Shown here in pieces: positions 10,905 to 22,591 of a DNA stretch of 64,000 nucleotides. Each line of letters begins with the position of its first letter. Position 1 is the first letter of the stretch. The position numbers were made by a program, and so were the translations under genes. The stretch lies in assembly GCA_963555705.1 (NCBI GenBank), contig OY743187.1, positions 8,632,133 through 8,696,132 of the forward strand, given 5' to 3'. The DNA comes from Ligustrum vulgare (Eukaryota > Streptophyta > Magnoliopsida > Lamiales > Oleaceae). Below the pieces are notes generated by a model, which ran no database searches, was not told the DNA's origin, and was given only the letters and a program-made list of their open reading frames with translations.

Positions 10905-13593
10905 ATCTTACCTCCTTAAAATAATTTCGTCCTCGAAATTAAACTTACTTGATCTTATGATTTCTGAATACTTAATCAGAATCTCTTCTTCTTTCTCTTA
11001 TGTGGCATCATCGCTACCATATATAACCCAACCATATTTAACCCACTGGATTTTGACTAAATGCATCACTTTGTTTTCTTAAGACATGGTCTTTCTTATC
11101 AATAATAGACATATGTGTCTACACAAAAATTCTTCTGAATCAAAATGAAAATTCCCAATCGTATGTAAAAATTTCATCATATCTTGTAGTATACATGTAA
11201 CTTGTCACTTATCATCGTATCATGTGACCTCAAATATTCGTATATATCTCTAAAATTTCGACAAATCTTTACTGACATATCATATCATAATAATTTTTCC
11301 TTTCTTATCATCGAAAATTCCCAAAATAATCAAAGAATTACCTGAATATTCTCTCTACGTAATATACCCAATAACATATCAACATAATATCATCAACTTA
11401 TCTTTCCAATATTTGTAACCCAAAATTCAGTAAACAAATATCTTCCAAATAACTAAGATTCTTTACTTAAATGTCACCACATTTCCTGCAAAGTATTTCT
11501 TTCACTTATATAAACTTATGAATTCTGATTCAATACGGTCCTTATTTCACTTCCACTTATTCCCGTATCATCTCACTATACCTTGATTATTATACCAAAA
11601 ATATCAGTACCAAAATCCAATAAAATATTCCATATCTCCAATCTTATCATCAAATTTTCTTTTGTCGAGAAAAATAACAGCGCATTAACTCTTGTTCCCA
11701 CTTTTCATTATACTTTAAATCATACATCAAGTACTCGGTATCAAATACTCATTCTATCTGAGAGCTAAGATACTAACTTAAAACAGCATCACAAGGATCA
11801 GATATGTTATTCTCAAACTTAAGAAACTTCACTAATTTCCCAAATCTGAAATTCAAAATTGAAATTTTCTATTCTCCCAAACTTCAATTCATATCACACT
11901 TTATGAACAATACTCTGATTAATTTTATCACCATTAAATAAGACTTCTGTAAATCATATAGGATTCCTCATCAAATTTGCTTAACCCAAAGATACAATCC
12001 CATAATTTAAAATCACACAACTGATCATCTCAGATTTTCCATTATTGTAGCCAAAATATTTACTCACTTCAAAAGTACAACCAATAATAATTAATCGAAA
12101 CTGTATCACTAAATCTTTAAATAAACCCATATATTATGACTAAAAATGACAATTCTCAATCGTAGATAATATTTCACCATAATGCAATAAACCATCAAAA
12201 TAAGATCATCAAACTCAATATTATGTATCAATTTCTCAGATTAAAAAAAATCTTGGATTCTACCGTGGTCCCTCTTCTGAACACCATTCCAAAATAAGTC
12301 ATCACTGTAAAATCTTATCCTTATTTTCCTCAAAATTCATATCCTTATAATACTTTCTAATACAAGTGATCATTCCTTACAAGTGATAAATCCATTCCCA
12401 AGAATAATTAAGATTTTTCCCAATAATGCCCTTATACTTGTCTTCACTCGTCTTTCAAAATATAACTTATCATTTACTCAATCTTGCTTATGAACTTGCA
12501 ATTCTAAACTCAATTCTCTTAATGATTGCATTCCATACTATGCTCTTATTTCCAAACGATAAAATTCTAGGCAGAGTTTCTTTTGAAATTTGGACTTATC
12601 CAAATCGTAGGTATACTTCATAACCAACAATAACAAATAACTCCACATTTATCCACAACGATCTAAAATATTGAAAACGATTCCAACACTTCAATATCAT
12701 CAAAAATATCCCATAATTCAATTCATAATTCTTCAACATAACAATTTCAAATCATATTTTTCAATATCACAATATCACTTCCTTCCATACCTTAATTGGC
12801 TCAAAAGATTACTCATACTTATAAATATATACCATAAATCATGTTCCCAAAATTTATTCACAAGGCCAAACTTCATAATAAATTTCTCTTCAACATAGAG
12901 GCATAATTCATTTACTCAACAATATCCATTACTTAAAATACCAAAAACTAAGAACCAAATCTTTAAATCTTTAACTTCATAATGCTTCTCATAAAAGTCT
13001 CAATAAAATCATATCACTTATAGTCTTAACATCTTATCACAACTTCATAACTGGCTTGCTATTTCTCGTTTAATCTAAACGATAGATAATCTGACATATA
13101 ATCAAATCCTTTCCGTTGACTTCTCATACTTAGTGCCATGTCTAAAATCAATTATGCAAAGTCCATCTAGGGTTCATCATTTCTAACTCGAGGACAAAAA
13201 TTATTTAAAAATCATTCTTAAATCATATTATTCCCATTATGCTCAACACTCGTTTTCTTTCTTAAAAAAAATTTCTCATAATCATACATTAAAGCATATA
13301 AGTTATGACAAAGCATAACAACATCATTATTTTCGAAGAAATACATTCTTATTTCTCATAAATCATAAGTATCCGAAATACTCTTCATTCTTTCTCATAA
13401 ATCAATAAAATGAGTATTCGAAATACTGAAATAACTTTAAACATCATAAACTTCTTTACCTCGGAGTTGGTGGAACGAATGATGGCAGTGGCAATCTTCA
13501 TCAATAATATTTTGTAATGGAAAATATTTCTTGAAAATTCTTTTTGAAAATTTTTCCAGTCTACAGAAACGCAGACTAGCTCTGATACCAACT
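10905..13593 (-). pseudogene. Interior of element Y with decayed Ty3/gypsy integrase-chromodomain tail
   Basis: Read on the minus strand, the last 150 bases (about 10916-11070) give a recognisable chromovirus pol C-terminus. It contains VKIQWVKYG, then DDAT-stop-EKEEEI, then FEDEI just before the purine tract. The stop replaces the tryptophan expected in the usual ATWE motif. The rest has no open frame of note and an extreme strand bias: the plus strand is rich in C and poor in G. Chromoviruses are Ty3/gypsy elements whose integrase often carries a chromodomain. I infer that this is the eroded remnant of such a pol gene. Confidence 0.7.
13579..13590 (-). other. Primer-binding site of element Y (tRNA-iMet type)
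   Basis: The minus strand reads TGGTATCAGAGC, three bases inside the 5' LTR. It complements the 3' end of initiator methionine tRNA, the usual plant LTR-retrotransposon primer. It fixes the element's orientation. Confidence 0.9.
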
Positions 13594-16500
13594 TGTAGCG
13601 CCCCGAGTTCCGTATACCCGATTCACTACGTCATTTTCTGTCTAAATTTTTCGAATAATATTTTTGCGGAAGAAATAGTTGAAATTCATTTTTTGCAACA
13701 TTAAATAAACTGTAATGGCCGATAAAATTGAAAACATTTATGAAACCATTTGAAATAGTAAATCGAACCATTAATTTTGTAAAGAAATTGACAATGTCAT
13801 AATTTCTCAAATAAATGAACTTCTCTAAATTATTCGATTGTTTGGAAAAATACGGAAATCATTAACGTCAAACTTTCAACCGTTTAACGATTATTGCCAC
13901 CATCATTCATCGCTCGCCACCGTCTCCGATATCTGCAAAACTGTTAAAAAGTAGGGTGAGTATTTCATGGGGGAAATACTCAGTAGACTCATCGCAAATT
14001 AATTTAATTTATAAGATGATTAAACACATAAATCCCGGCTCTTTATAAAACTCATATTGTGCATTACAGCACGGGACATATTTTGCAAATCATAGGCTCT
14101 TTGAAAATAGCTTTTTGAAAACAGCTCTTTGAAAACCATATACTTATAAAAACATTTTAATTATGCCAAGCATAATTTCTTTTGAAAGTATAACATAAGA
14201 TAGGATTGAAATCCTCATAAACATAAGGAGACACAAGAACTTTACCGAACTTAGGTGGCAAGAATTCTTATGCAGTAAAATCATAATAACAGTAATATCA
14301 CAGTAAGATCATAATAACAGTAAGTATACCAAAACATAATTCATGAAATTCATAGGGATCATTTCCATCATAACATAAGATAGGATCGAAATCCTCATAA
14401 ACATATGCGACAGGAATTTTACCGAACTTAGGTGGTAAATCCTCATAAACATATGGAAAGACAGGAATTTTACCGAACTTAGGTGGTAAATCCTCATAAA
14501 CTTATGGAGACACAAGAATTTTACCGAACTTAGGTGGTAAGAATTCTTATGTGCATAGCAATGATCCAAAACATATAAAACATTATCGTAAAAACATAGG
14601 GTATACTTACTTTTCATAAAAACATAAGGTATATTTACCTTTCATAAAACATACTTAATTTTCTTGAAAATTGACTTTCACAAGTCACATGACATTTATA
14701 TGAAATCATAATTTAAATCAATTAATAAGTGCGAGTCTACCTCAAATCCGACGAGTGCAAAGTTGAGCGGGAATGACTTCAATTTCTTTAAATTCTCCGT
14801 ACGCTTCATCTTAGCCAATAAGTCACTTTAGTATATCGAATATATAGTTCAAAATGATAAATTATAATTTTGAGGACTAAAATTGATGTTTTGAAAGTTG
14901 AGGGACTAAAATGAATACTTTTGAAAGTTCAGGGACTAAAATAGATACTTTGAAAGTTGAGGGACTAAAATGTAAATCTTTTTAAAACTTGGGCTTAAAA
15001 GTAAATCAGCAGGGATTGAAATAATAGATTTTAAAAATGAAGGGCTGATTAAGACTCATTTAAAACTTAAGGGCTGAAATTAAAAAGATTTAAAGCTGAA
15101 AGGACTGAATTGAAACAAATTAAAACTTCAGGACTAAAGTTGCAAATTTCCGAAATCAAAATAATAAAATCATTTTTCTCTTTCATTTCACGATCTGAAG
15201 GAATAAGAGAGAGAGAGGTAGGTTGCGGCGAAACCAGTCTTCAACCGAGGATTTTCCGGTGCAACGCCGGCGGGTTACCGGCGCAATGTCGTCGCCGGTA
15301 TCGGCAAGAAGCGGTCAGAGAGTGGTTAAGGTTTTTGAGCGGATTGAGTGCGAAATCAGAGATAAAACGAGGCTTGGGTTCAGATTTAGGGTTGCGATTT
15401 GGGTCTGAAATTCCGGCGAAGGGAGCGGCGATTGAGGTAAGTAACTGGGCTTGGTTTATTTCTTGGTTTTGGTGTTGATTCGAGGTGAATCCAAGGCTCA
15501 AAATCTGATCTTGGTTGCGATTTCCGGTGACAAATCCGGTTACTGGCGGCGGTCGAAGGTAAGTATTTGGGCTATTTGATTTGGATGATTGTGGGTTGAT
15601 TTGTTTCAAAACCGAAGTCTGGGATTGGATTGAAGCTGCTATTGTGATGATTCTGACTGCAGGGTTGATGGGTTGCGATGGTGGCCGTGACTGAGTACTG
15701 CAGTGGTTCAATGGTGAAGTGGTTATGTAATTGGGGTGATGCAGCCAATGTTTTGGATTGTGATGTTGCAGAGAAGCTGGTGAATTTGATCTGAATGAGG
15801 CTGTACTGATGATGCTGGTTGGTGTAGTGTGGTTCATTGGTGATTGGTAGTGCCGTTGCAGTTGATTGGTCTTGAAGTTGCTGGAGATGGATTGAATTGG
15901 ACGAAATGGCTGTTGGGTGATTGATGATTCAATTTGGTGTTGAATGGCAGTGGCGGATTGATATAGATTCATTGGTGATGATGAGAAATGGCGAGGTGGT
16001 GGTCTGAATTGATTGTAGGCTGGAACCTGGTTAGTGGTTATGGTGTTGTAGGTGGTGATTATGATGAGGCTGATGATTTACAGAGGATGGTGATAGCTGG
16101 TGTTAATTATAGGGGTTTGATCATAGTGGTGGTTTGTTGATAATGGAGGAAAAAGGGAAAAAATAATTGAGTGGAAACATCATGAGAATGATTTATTCTA
16201 TTTTATGTTATTGGAAATGGGGTTGGCCGATGATGATGATAAAGAGAGGTAGGGAAATGTGAGTTGTGCAATGTGATGTGGAAAGAAAAGCAACTTGTGA
16301 GGTTGGCCGTGAGTTGGAGTTGTAGTTGATGATAATGATGGTGTTGGAGAATATTAGATGTAAAGGTGGAGAAAAATATAAAACGACGGGTGTGATTAGA
16401 TTTAGGTTAAATAGGCTTAATTTAGGATACTTAACTAAAATTGAACTAACTTTGATCAAGAAGCGTATTTGAAACAGATATGTTTTTGGACTGAAAATAA

Positions 16501-16821
16501 ATTTGAAAATAAATAAATAATGAGATAAAAATTGAATTACGTATTTGGACTTGAAATAATTTAAATAAGGAAAATTGAGATTATTTTAATAAATTTGGAA
16601 TTCAAATGATTTTGAAAATAATACTTTGAATAAATAATTAAAATAACATAATTTTAGAAATTCGGACATTTAATTTAAAATCGAACAAATTCGATATTTC
16701 TTGACTTGGCTAGACGAATCCGTCGCGGCGTTAACTTCAAAACAATAGGTGAAATAGTAGCGACACAATTTTCTAAATATTAAAATAATTATTGATTGCA
16801 TAAAAATTCTGGGTCGCTACA
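13594..16821 (-). repeat. Element Y, right LTR (5' LTR in element orientation)
   Basis: 3228 bp, the same length as the left LTR and identical at nearly every base I compared. It carries the same internal repeats and the same low-complexity 243-codon frame (15241-15972). Confidence 0.93.
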
Positions 16822-16826
16822 AACAG

Positions 16827-17526
16827 GTTCGACGAGCTTTGAAGATCAAACCGTGTCGAAAAGAACCGAAAATTATGCAGAATGACTGTCACAGCCATAA
16901 CCAACATATTTCACGGCCGTAACCTCCCCTCGGGTTAAAATGCATAATTTCAAGATTTTCGATTTACGGCCGTAAATAAGGGATCACGGTCGTAACCTTA
17001 AACAGAAACACACTTACGGCCGTGAGTGTCATCTTTACGGCCGTAACTGCTTAACGGATCAGATTTTTCCAGATTTCGCATTATTTTATTTCCTTATCGG
17101 TTTTAGTTATTTTAGTCTAATTAGAATTCTATTTTGAGTAGATTAGCGACTAGGGTTTTATTTTGCTTATTTATATGCTTTTTTCATTCATTGTAATTCG
17201 GACTTTGATGATTGAATAAAAAGAGATTGAATGTTTTTCAATTGTTTAATGTGTGGATTCACATTGCAAATCCAAACTTATCAAGATTGATTATCTTGTG
17301 ACGTTCATCCAGAACTTATCAAATATTCGCGAGAATATTTGTGGCGTTGAAAATTAGAGACTTATCAAGGAGATTGGGCAAATCTTTATGGCGTTTCGAA
17401 AGTCGTGGTTCTTTATTCCGCATCGTCGAGCCATCGCGTCGTGAATATCGGGTCATAATTCATTCGTCCAACCACAACCTGAGTTCGGAACTTTCCGGCG
17501 TTTCTTCCGCGCTTCGAACCTCATCA
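16827..17526 (+). repeat. Element X copy A, distal part of 5' LTR with ACGGCCGT palindromes
   Basis: This continues the LTR interrupted at 7676. Between 16900 and 17050 it carries several copies of the palindrome ACGGCCGT and degenerate versions of it, in TCACGGCCGTAACC and TTTACGGCCGTAA contexts. The end CCTCATCA is followed two bases later by the primer-binding site. Confidence 0.85.
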
Positions 17527-17937
17527 TCTGGTATCAAAGCTGGACTCTGAATTCAGGTTTTTCTATCCAGATTGATTTTTATGTTTATCATCGAGTCCCA
17601 TAAGAATTATCCATATCTTGTTGTTGAGTCTTTCTTTTCTTGAGTATTATTCGTGTCAGTAAATTTTTTCTTTGTTTGATCCATATAAAAATCTAACAAA
17701 ATTCAAAAGTGTTTATTTTGCTTAATTCTTATCCGAATTAAGTTCCGTTTGTTCTGTCGTGTTCGTTGTCGAATTTTCGGATTTATAAAAAAAAAAAAAT
17801 TATTTTTTTATTTTATTTATTCCGAAAATTCATCCTAAAAAAAAAAAAAAAGTTTTCATTCAAGAACCACTTTCTTGAATTTTTTGATCATTTGTTTTCA
17901 TTATTCTTTTTATGTGTCCTTCCACATAAATTTCACA

Positions 17938-18342
17938 ATGTCCAATTTCCATGAAAACGCCAAAAATCGTATGTGGAGATTTTTGAATGAAACTTTGATG
18001 AGATTGGATAAACTAGATGAAAGGGAAGAGAACTTGAAAAAGGGGCGATCTCAAGCAAATCGTAGTGATTATAGGCGTGATCCTAAACCTAGGGATGGAA
18101 TCGGGGTTAAGAGAGGAGCTGAGATTGATTCAAAAGCAATTTTGAAAATTCAAAAAGAAATTTATGAGGAAATATTGAGGTGTGAACGGGAGGCAGAAAG
18201 AAAATATTTGACTAAATTGCGAAAGAGGGAGGAGAAACGAAAAGCGGTAATTAGATGGTTAGAAGAGAGTGAAAATCATGTTGAGCCTCGGGATATGAAA
18301 GTTGAAAAGAAGGAGGGAGGCTCGAGGCATGAATTAGTTTAG
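17938..18342 (+). pseudogene. Element X protein, copy A (truncated by an internal deletion)
   Basis: The frame begins MSNFHENAKNRMWRFLNE and is rich in Lys, Glu and Arg, with a predicted coiled-coil character (LDKLDEREENLKKG, EIYEEILRCEREAERKY). It matches the protein at 41186-42181 residue by residue with scattered differences. Where that copy has a stop (41474-41476) this one reads Arg (LTKLRKREEKRK), so the stop is not ancestral. After HELV, a deletion of roughly 55 bases relative to the other copy brings in a stop at 18340-18342, and homology itself ends at 18445. I do not recognise the family; the position after the primer-binding site is that of gag. Confidence 0.7.
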
Positions 18343-19780
18343 GTAAACAAACTCCAAAATTTGATGAGGAATTAGAAGTTGGGGTAGAAGTTCAAAATTT
18401 GGGTTTTGAATTGGTAGATCCACATTTGGATAGTGATGAGGTAGTGTCCCATCATCTGCTCAATCACGTTAACCCTGCAACTTATTTGAATTCTCCTCAA
18501 TCTTTTCCCTTAATCCAGCCTTTTGCATAAACCGAGCTCTTCACAATTTCCTCACATTTTTATTTCTTTTCTTCCCAGAATTTGTCTCCTTCCAATTTCA
18601 TGCTATCCAGTTATGAATGATTATTAATTCCCAAAATCCTTCCCCTTTAATCTGCCATTGCCCCTTATAACTCCCTTCAATCTCACCGTCCTTCCATAAT
18701 CTTGATCAGAAGCAAATCAATACATATACACTCCTATTCCTCACACATACGAACCCATGTGAACAGAAAGAAACTCTAGGTATGAATCTCTCTATCTCAA
18801 ACTGACCAAATTTGGTTTCATCATCTCAACCTTAACGTTTCCAGATCACTGCCTTTTAAAAAATCAACCTCCGTCGAGCCTCACATTACAATCACCTTAG
18901 CAAACCAAACCCCGATCAAAACCACAACTTCCACCACCCTTGCCTAAGCTCAAGCAACCTGCATCACCATGGTCCGCCCCCTTCCATCGCTCGTGACCGT
19001 GAACCAACTCCATTTCCAGCCACCAACCTCCACCATGCCTCAACTTCAAACCGGCCAATCACCACACAAACCACAGCAGCACCACCAAGCACACTTCTCC
19101 CCTGCCTCTACCAGCCATCACCACCTACAGCACGACACCACTGTTTCATCACTGCCAAATCAACCTCACTGCAACCACCGTCTGCATCAAACAAGAGCCA
19201 CCACCCAACCAACCTAGCAACTGCCAGCGCCACCACCTAAATCACAATTACTACCAAACCAACACCACCACCGTTATCAACACTACATCGAACACCACCA
19301 CTGCCCTATTCTAATCAAACTTAGACATCAATTTAATCATCTTCATCATCACCACACCCACAGCCTGCACCCAAGCACCACAGCCATAGACGGCCAAACC
19401 ACCACGCAGCCAACTCCAAGGTCAGCCCAAAACTCAGAATCAAAACCCAAATTTAAAACCAAAACTGATAAGAATCGAAGCCCAGAACCTTACCTCGACC
19501 TCGACCTCAACCCATCCCTGGCCTGATTTTCTCCGGTTGTACCGCCGGTTCTTCGCAGCCTAAATCGCCACTACCAGCCTCGATTTAACCATCGATCTCG
19601 CACCAAAACCTAGTCTACAACAACCCTGTCGCTCACCGCACCCTGCGCCGGCGATTTCGCCGGTGAAACCGCCGGCTAGACACCAGTTTGCGCGAAGCCA
19701 AATCTCCGGTCGCGTCCTTTCACTCTCGTCTCTCTCTTCTCTGATAATTAGGGAAAGGATGAGAAAGAAAGGAAAATTTT

Positions 19781-20016
19781 TGTTATAAATAATTATGGAA
19801 ATTATTAAGAAATCCACCACTAATTTTATACATAATTTCCATCCAAGTTATATTGTAAATTAATGTAATGAATGACTTTTCCTTCCCTATAAATAGAGGT
19901 AGGAATTGCTTGAATTTGGTGTACCAATTCTTGATCAAGAAAGAATTCTCCTCCTTCTCTCTAGTTCTTAATCTCTCTCTAATTCTTGTGTTTAGAATTT
20001 TGATAGCTTCACAACA
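19781..20016 (+). repeat. 5' LTR of the LOG-carrying retrotransposon
   Basis: 236 bp. It contains a plausible TATA box in CCCTATAAATAGAGG (about 19889-19899) followed by a CT-rich leader, as in a functional LTR promoter. The 3' copy retains the same TATA. Confidence 0.92.
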
Positions 20017-21506
20017 CGTTATCAGCATAGAGCCTCTAGCCTATTGAGTAATATGACGGGAGTATGCTCTACAGTTGCATCTAAATGATGAACCTCTGTA
20101 TCAAAAACCAGATTATTACTAATCAACGTTTCATATTCCAAACCTAGTGTTTTTGGTGTTAGAAAATCATATATACATCATAGATTATAAAATCAATTCC
20201 AAGTCTATAGAAAAATTTAGATTAAAGGCACGGTTACAGTTGTGATCATGATGTCCAACACTAACTTGGTGAAAATTAACAAAAGTCCACCAACTTGGTA
20301 GGTATAGTGATAAGATTTTAAATCGTTTCATTATAATTATGCATATTAATTATATAATTAGCATTAACAATATCCACAACTAATTAACGATTAATATGTG
20401 ATCAACAAGATAAATTAAAGATTTTAAACAAAGTATAATTAAAAATAATCATTGTCATACCGTGACGGATTGAGTTATTATGGACTGAATTTATACCGCA
20501 ACGGATTGGACTATTATGAGTACCTTGACTGGATTTGACGATATGACTCGATCACTATACCTTGACTGGATTTGACGATATGACTTGATCACTATTATGA
20601 ATACCTTGACTGGAGGATATGACTCGCTCACTCATGAAAGGTAATTATTTCATTATGTTGACACCGCCTATATGGTCGGTTTACGGAATACTTTACATAT
20701 ATTCAAGTTTTATATTATTTCAGAAACACCTCAGTTGTTGGTTAATTCTAACATATTAGAGGTTGTTGTCAACATATATACGTGGTGGTATAACCCCAGT
20801 ATTATTATTGATATTATTGTTATTTAATATTTCATTAAATGATACCAGAAGTTATCAATACTAAAGTTAGAAAATATTTTATCAAATGATACCAGAAGTT
20901 ATCATTACCAAAAGTTGATAAATGTTAATAAAAATATTTTATCAAACGGTACCAGAAGTTACCATTATTTGTATTGAAAATATAGATAAAAATTGATTAT
21001 CCAACAAGAGAATGTTGATGTATGATAAGATAATATCACATGATAGCATGGACATAGCTAATGTGAAAATAATCTCATCAGTATTATGAGATGAATATTA
21101 GATGATAAGTATCTGAAAAAGTTCTTGCACGAGCAATTATGTATTCCAGAAGAAGTACATATTTATACCAGAAGAAATAAAAATTATCATCTAAATATGC
21201 TGAAATGATATTATTATTGCTCCTAAAGAAGCATAAAACAAGTCATACATAAAAGGAGGAAACATTTATGATCCTCAAAGTGAGAGATGTGTTTCAGGAG
21301 TAGCCGTATCCTACCACCTCTGAACTTTTGAGGACATAAAGAAACACTCAAAGAGGTGTGTTTCAAGAGTAAGGATACTCTGTACTCTACCACCTATCTT
21401 TGAGGTACACAAGATTAAACATTAATAAAATCCTAGAAATTTAAGGTGTGTCTCAAGAGTAAAAATACTCCATACTCTACCACCATCTATTCTAGGATTC
21501 ACAAAG
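20017..21506 (+). other. Interior of the LOG-carrying element, 5' part, non-coding
   Basis: This holds no open frame of note. Two kinds of repeats stand out: GATACCAGAAGTTATCA and variants near 20840-20960, and three copies of a block around GTGTGTTTCAAGAGTAAGGA...ACTCTACCACC at about 21290-21485. The latter are flanked by short inverted pairs such as ATCCTAGAA/TTCTAGGAT. Confidence 0.6.
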
Positions 21507-22151
21507 TTAGTTTACATTAACCGGACTCCATTTTCGCTTGATTCCCCTTCCTTGCGACCAATCTATCTTAACTCCTGCTGGATCTTGAATGGAGATATAT
21601 GCCTGCAGCTTATCCAGCAGTTCCTCGATAGTAGGAGCAGAAATAAGGATTCTCCTAGAAAATGGAGAGATGAATCCCTGTTCCACAGCATAATCAAGAA
21701 ATGTTAGCAAACCATCAAAGAAATTGTTAACATTTAAAAGCCCAATAGGCTTGGTATGGAGATCTAAATGAGCCCAGGAGGTAATATTAAAGATTTCCTC
21801 TAAAGTACCAAGACCACCAGGCATGGCAATGAAGGCATCAGAACCATATAACATGCAAGTTATGCGTTCATGGATAGATAATGTTTGTACTTCACGCCCT
21901 CGTGTTTTTCCTGCGATATCAGCTAAAGGAGTAGGTATAACACCTATCACTCTTGATTTCTCTGCTTGAGCAGATTGGGAAACACAACCCATCAATCCAC
22001 TGCTACCTCCTCCATATACTAGATTGATACATTTCTCTCCCAACTTCTTTCCTAAATCCACGGCTGCTTCTAGATACCCAAAACCTTTCCCTACTTTTGA
22101 TCCACAAAATACACAGATAGTTTTGATCTGTCGAAGTTTTGGTCCTTCCAT
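21507..22151 (-). CDS. LOG-like: LOG-family cytokinin riboside 5'-monophosphate phosphoribohydrolase, intronless, inside a retrotransposon
   Basis: LOG enzymes release active cytokinin bases from their riboside monophosphates in one step. This frame encodes 214 residues, the usual LOG length, with no intron. The Rossmann start TICVFCGS is at residues 11-18, LVYGGGSSGLMG at 44-55, the conserved Arg of HER at 96, and the diagnostic PGGxGTxxE motif (PGGLGTLEE) at 111-119. KPIGLLNVNNF and GFISPFSRRILISAPT follow. I chose the ATG at 22149-22151 because the family homology begins there; an in-frame ATG 34 codons upstream adds only unrelated sequence. Plant LOG genes normally have several introns, so this is probably a retrocopy. 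It lies antisense inside a 6-kb LTR element between its LTRs. It departs from typical LOGs at several places (Ile after HER where Lys is usual), so it may belong to a divergent subgroup. Activity and expression are untested. Confidence 0.9.
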   Translation of the reverse strand: MEGPKLRQIKTICVFCGSKVGKGFGYLEAAVDLGKKLGEKCINLVYGGGSSGLMGCVSQSAQAEKSRVIGVIPTPLADIAGKTRGREVQTLSIHERITCMLYGSDAFIAMPGGLGTLEEIFNITSWAHLDLHTKPIGLLNVNNFFDGLLTFLDYAVEQGFISPFSRRILISAPTIEELLDKLQAYISIQDPAGVKIDWSQGRGIKRKWSPVNVN

Positions 22152-22342
22152 CTTTGAGAGAATAAGGAAGAAAGAAAAACATATGTCAAAATGATATTTT
22201 GGGATGCATGAAACTGTGAAAATCATTGGCTTTTTAAACTTGAAAAATTTCACTATTTACTGCTCATCTTTTGAAAAAGTGAAAACCTAATTCTGACTAA
22301 ATTACACTACTTTTGATAAAGCTTACCTTTCGGTAATTTTTT

Positions 22343-22591
22343 TTAAATACACTTTATCAATGCTGAATAGCCAAAAGTACTCTCACCTAAGCCAGACATG
22401 TGCTTAGAAAATGAATCTGGTAATTCACCAGCTAATCGAACTTTTGCTTCGATCAACCAACGAACATCTTCTGGAAAGCCTTGATCCATCAGCAGCCTCA
22501 ATCTTTCAAGTCGAACTCGGTAAATCTTTTTCAAAACATTTACCGGAAGATTAGAATAATATTTTCGAATATTTGATAATATAACATCCAT
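22343..22591 (-). CDS. 82-codon frame upstream of the LOG gene, unknown function
   Basis: The frame starts MDVILSNIRKYYSNL and contains a Leu/Arg-rich helix-like stretch (VLKKIYRVRLERLRLLMDQ). I do not recognise it. It lies 191 bases upstream of the LOG ATG on the same strand, behind a TATA-like TTTAAATATATC (about 22624-22635), so it could share the LOG transcript as a leader frame. A strong donor-like AGGTGAGAG near its 3' end and a pyrimidine-rich acceptor (TTATTCTCTCAAAG) just before the LOG ATG would form an intron, but splicing them puts the LOG out of frame with this ORF. It may be part of a captured host transcript or chance. Confidence 0.4.
   Translation of the reverse strand: MDVILSNIRKYYSNLPVNVLKKIYRVRLERLRLLMDQGFPEDVRWLIEAKVRLAGELPDSFSKHMSGLGESTFGYSALIKCI

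Larger units (their letters stand above)
7677..16821 (-). mobile_element. Element Y: chromovirus-derived LTR retrotransposon with 3.2-kb LTRs
   Basis: A complete insertion flanked by the 5-bp duplication AACAG (7672-7676 and 16822-16826). Its two LTRs are each 3228 bp (7677-10904 and 13594-16821), with TG...CA ends. The primer-binding site lies at 13579-13590 on the minus strand (TGGTATCAGAGC, tRNA-iMet type), three bases from the LTR. A purine tract AAGGAGGTAAGAT (minus strand, 10905-10917) precedes the other LTR, so the element reads right to left. The 2.7-kb interior keeps only a decayed integrase/chromodomain tail and no usable gag or pol. It is a large non-autonomous derivative that must be moved in trans. 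I noticed only three base differences between the LTRs (near 8031, 9934 and 10877), so the insertion is very recent. It sits inside the 5' LTR of X copy A. Confidence 0.93.
7590..18445 (+). mobile_element. LTR retrotransposon family X, copy A (truncated, interrupted by element Y)
   Basis: The 5' LTR begins TGATGTGTTCCTGACCC at 7590, is split at 7676 by element Y, resumes at 16827 and ends CCTCATCA at 17526. A primer-binding site follows at 17529-17540 (TGGTATCAAAGC, one change from the tRNA-iMet complement). The internal region starts the X protein at 17938 and is cut off at 18445, where a Y-like LTR begins. No 3' LTR of this copy remains. It matches the complete X element at 40048-42961. Confidence 0.85.

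Noticed and set aside
17529..17540. TGGTATCAGAGC-type sequences (17529, 35449, 38079, 40766, 13579) as possible tRNA gene pieces
   Set aside because: Each lies next to an LTR end and is a primer-binding site; no tRNA cloverleaf surrounds any of them.
22152..22253. 34-codon N-terminal extension of the LOG frame
   Set aside because: LOG proteins do not have it, and it reads as hydrophobic low-complexity sequence; the ATG at 22149-22151 fits the family start.
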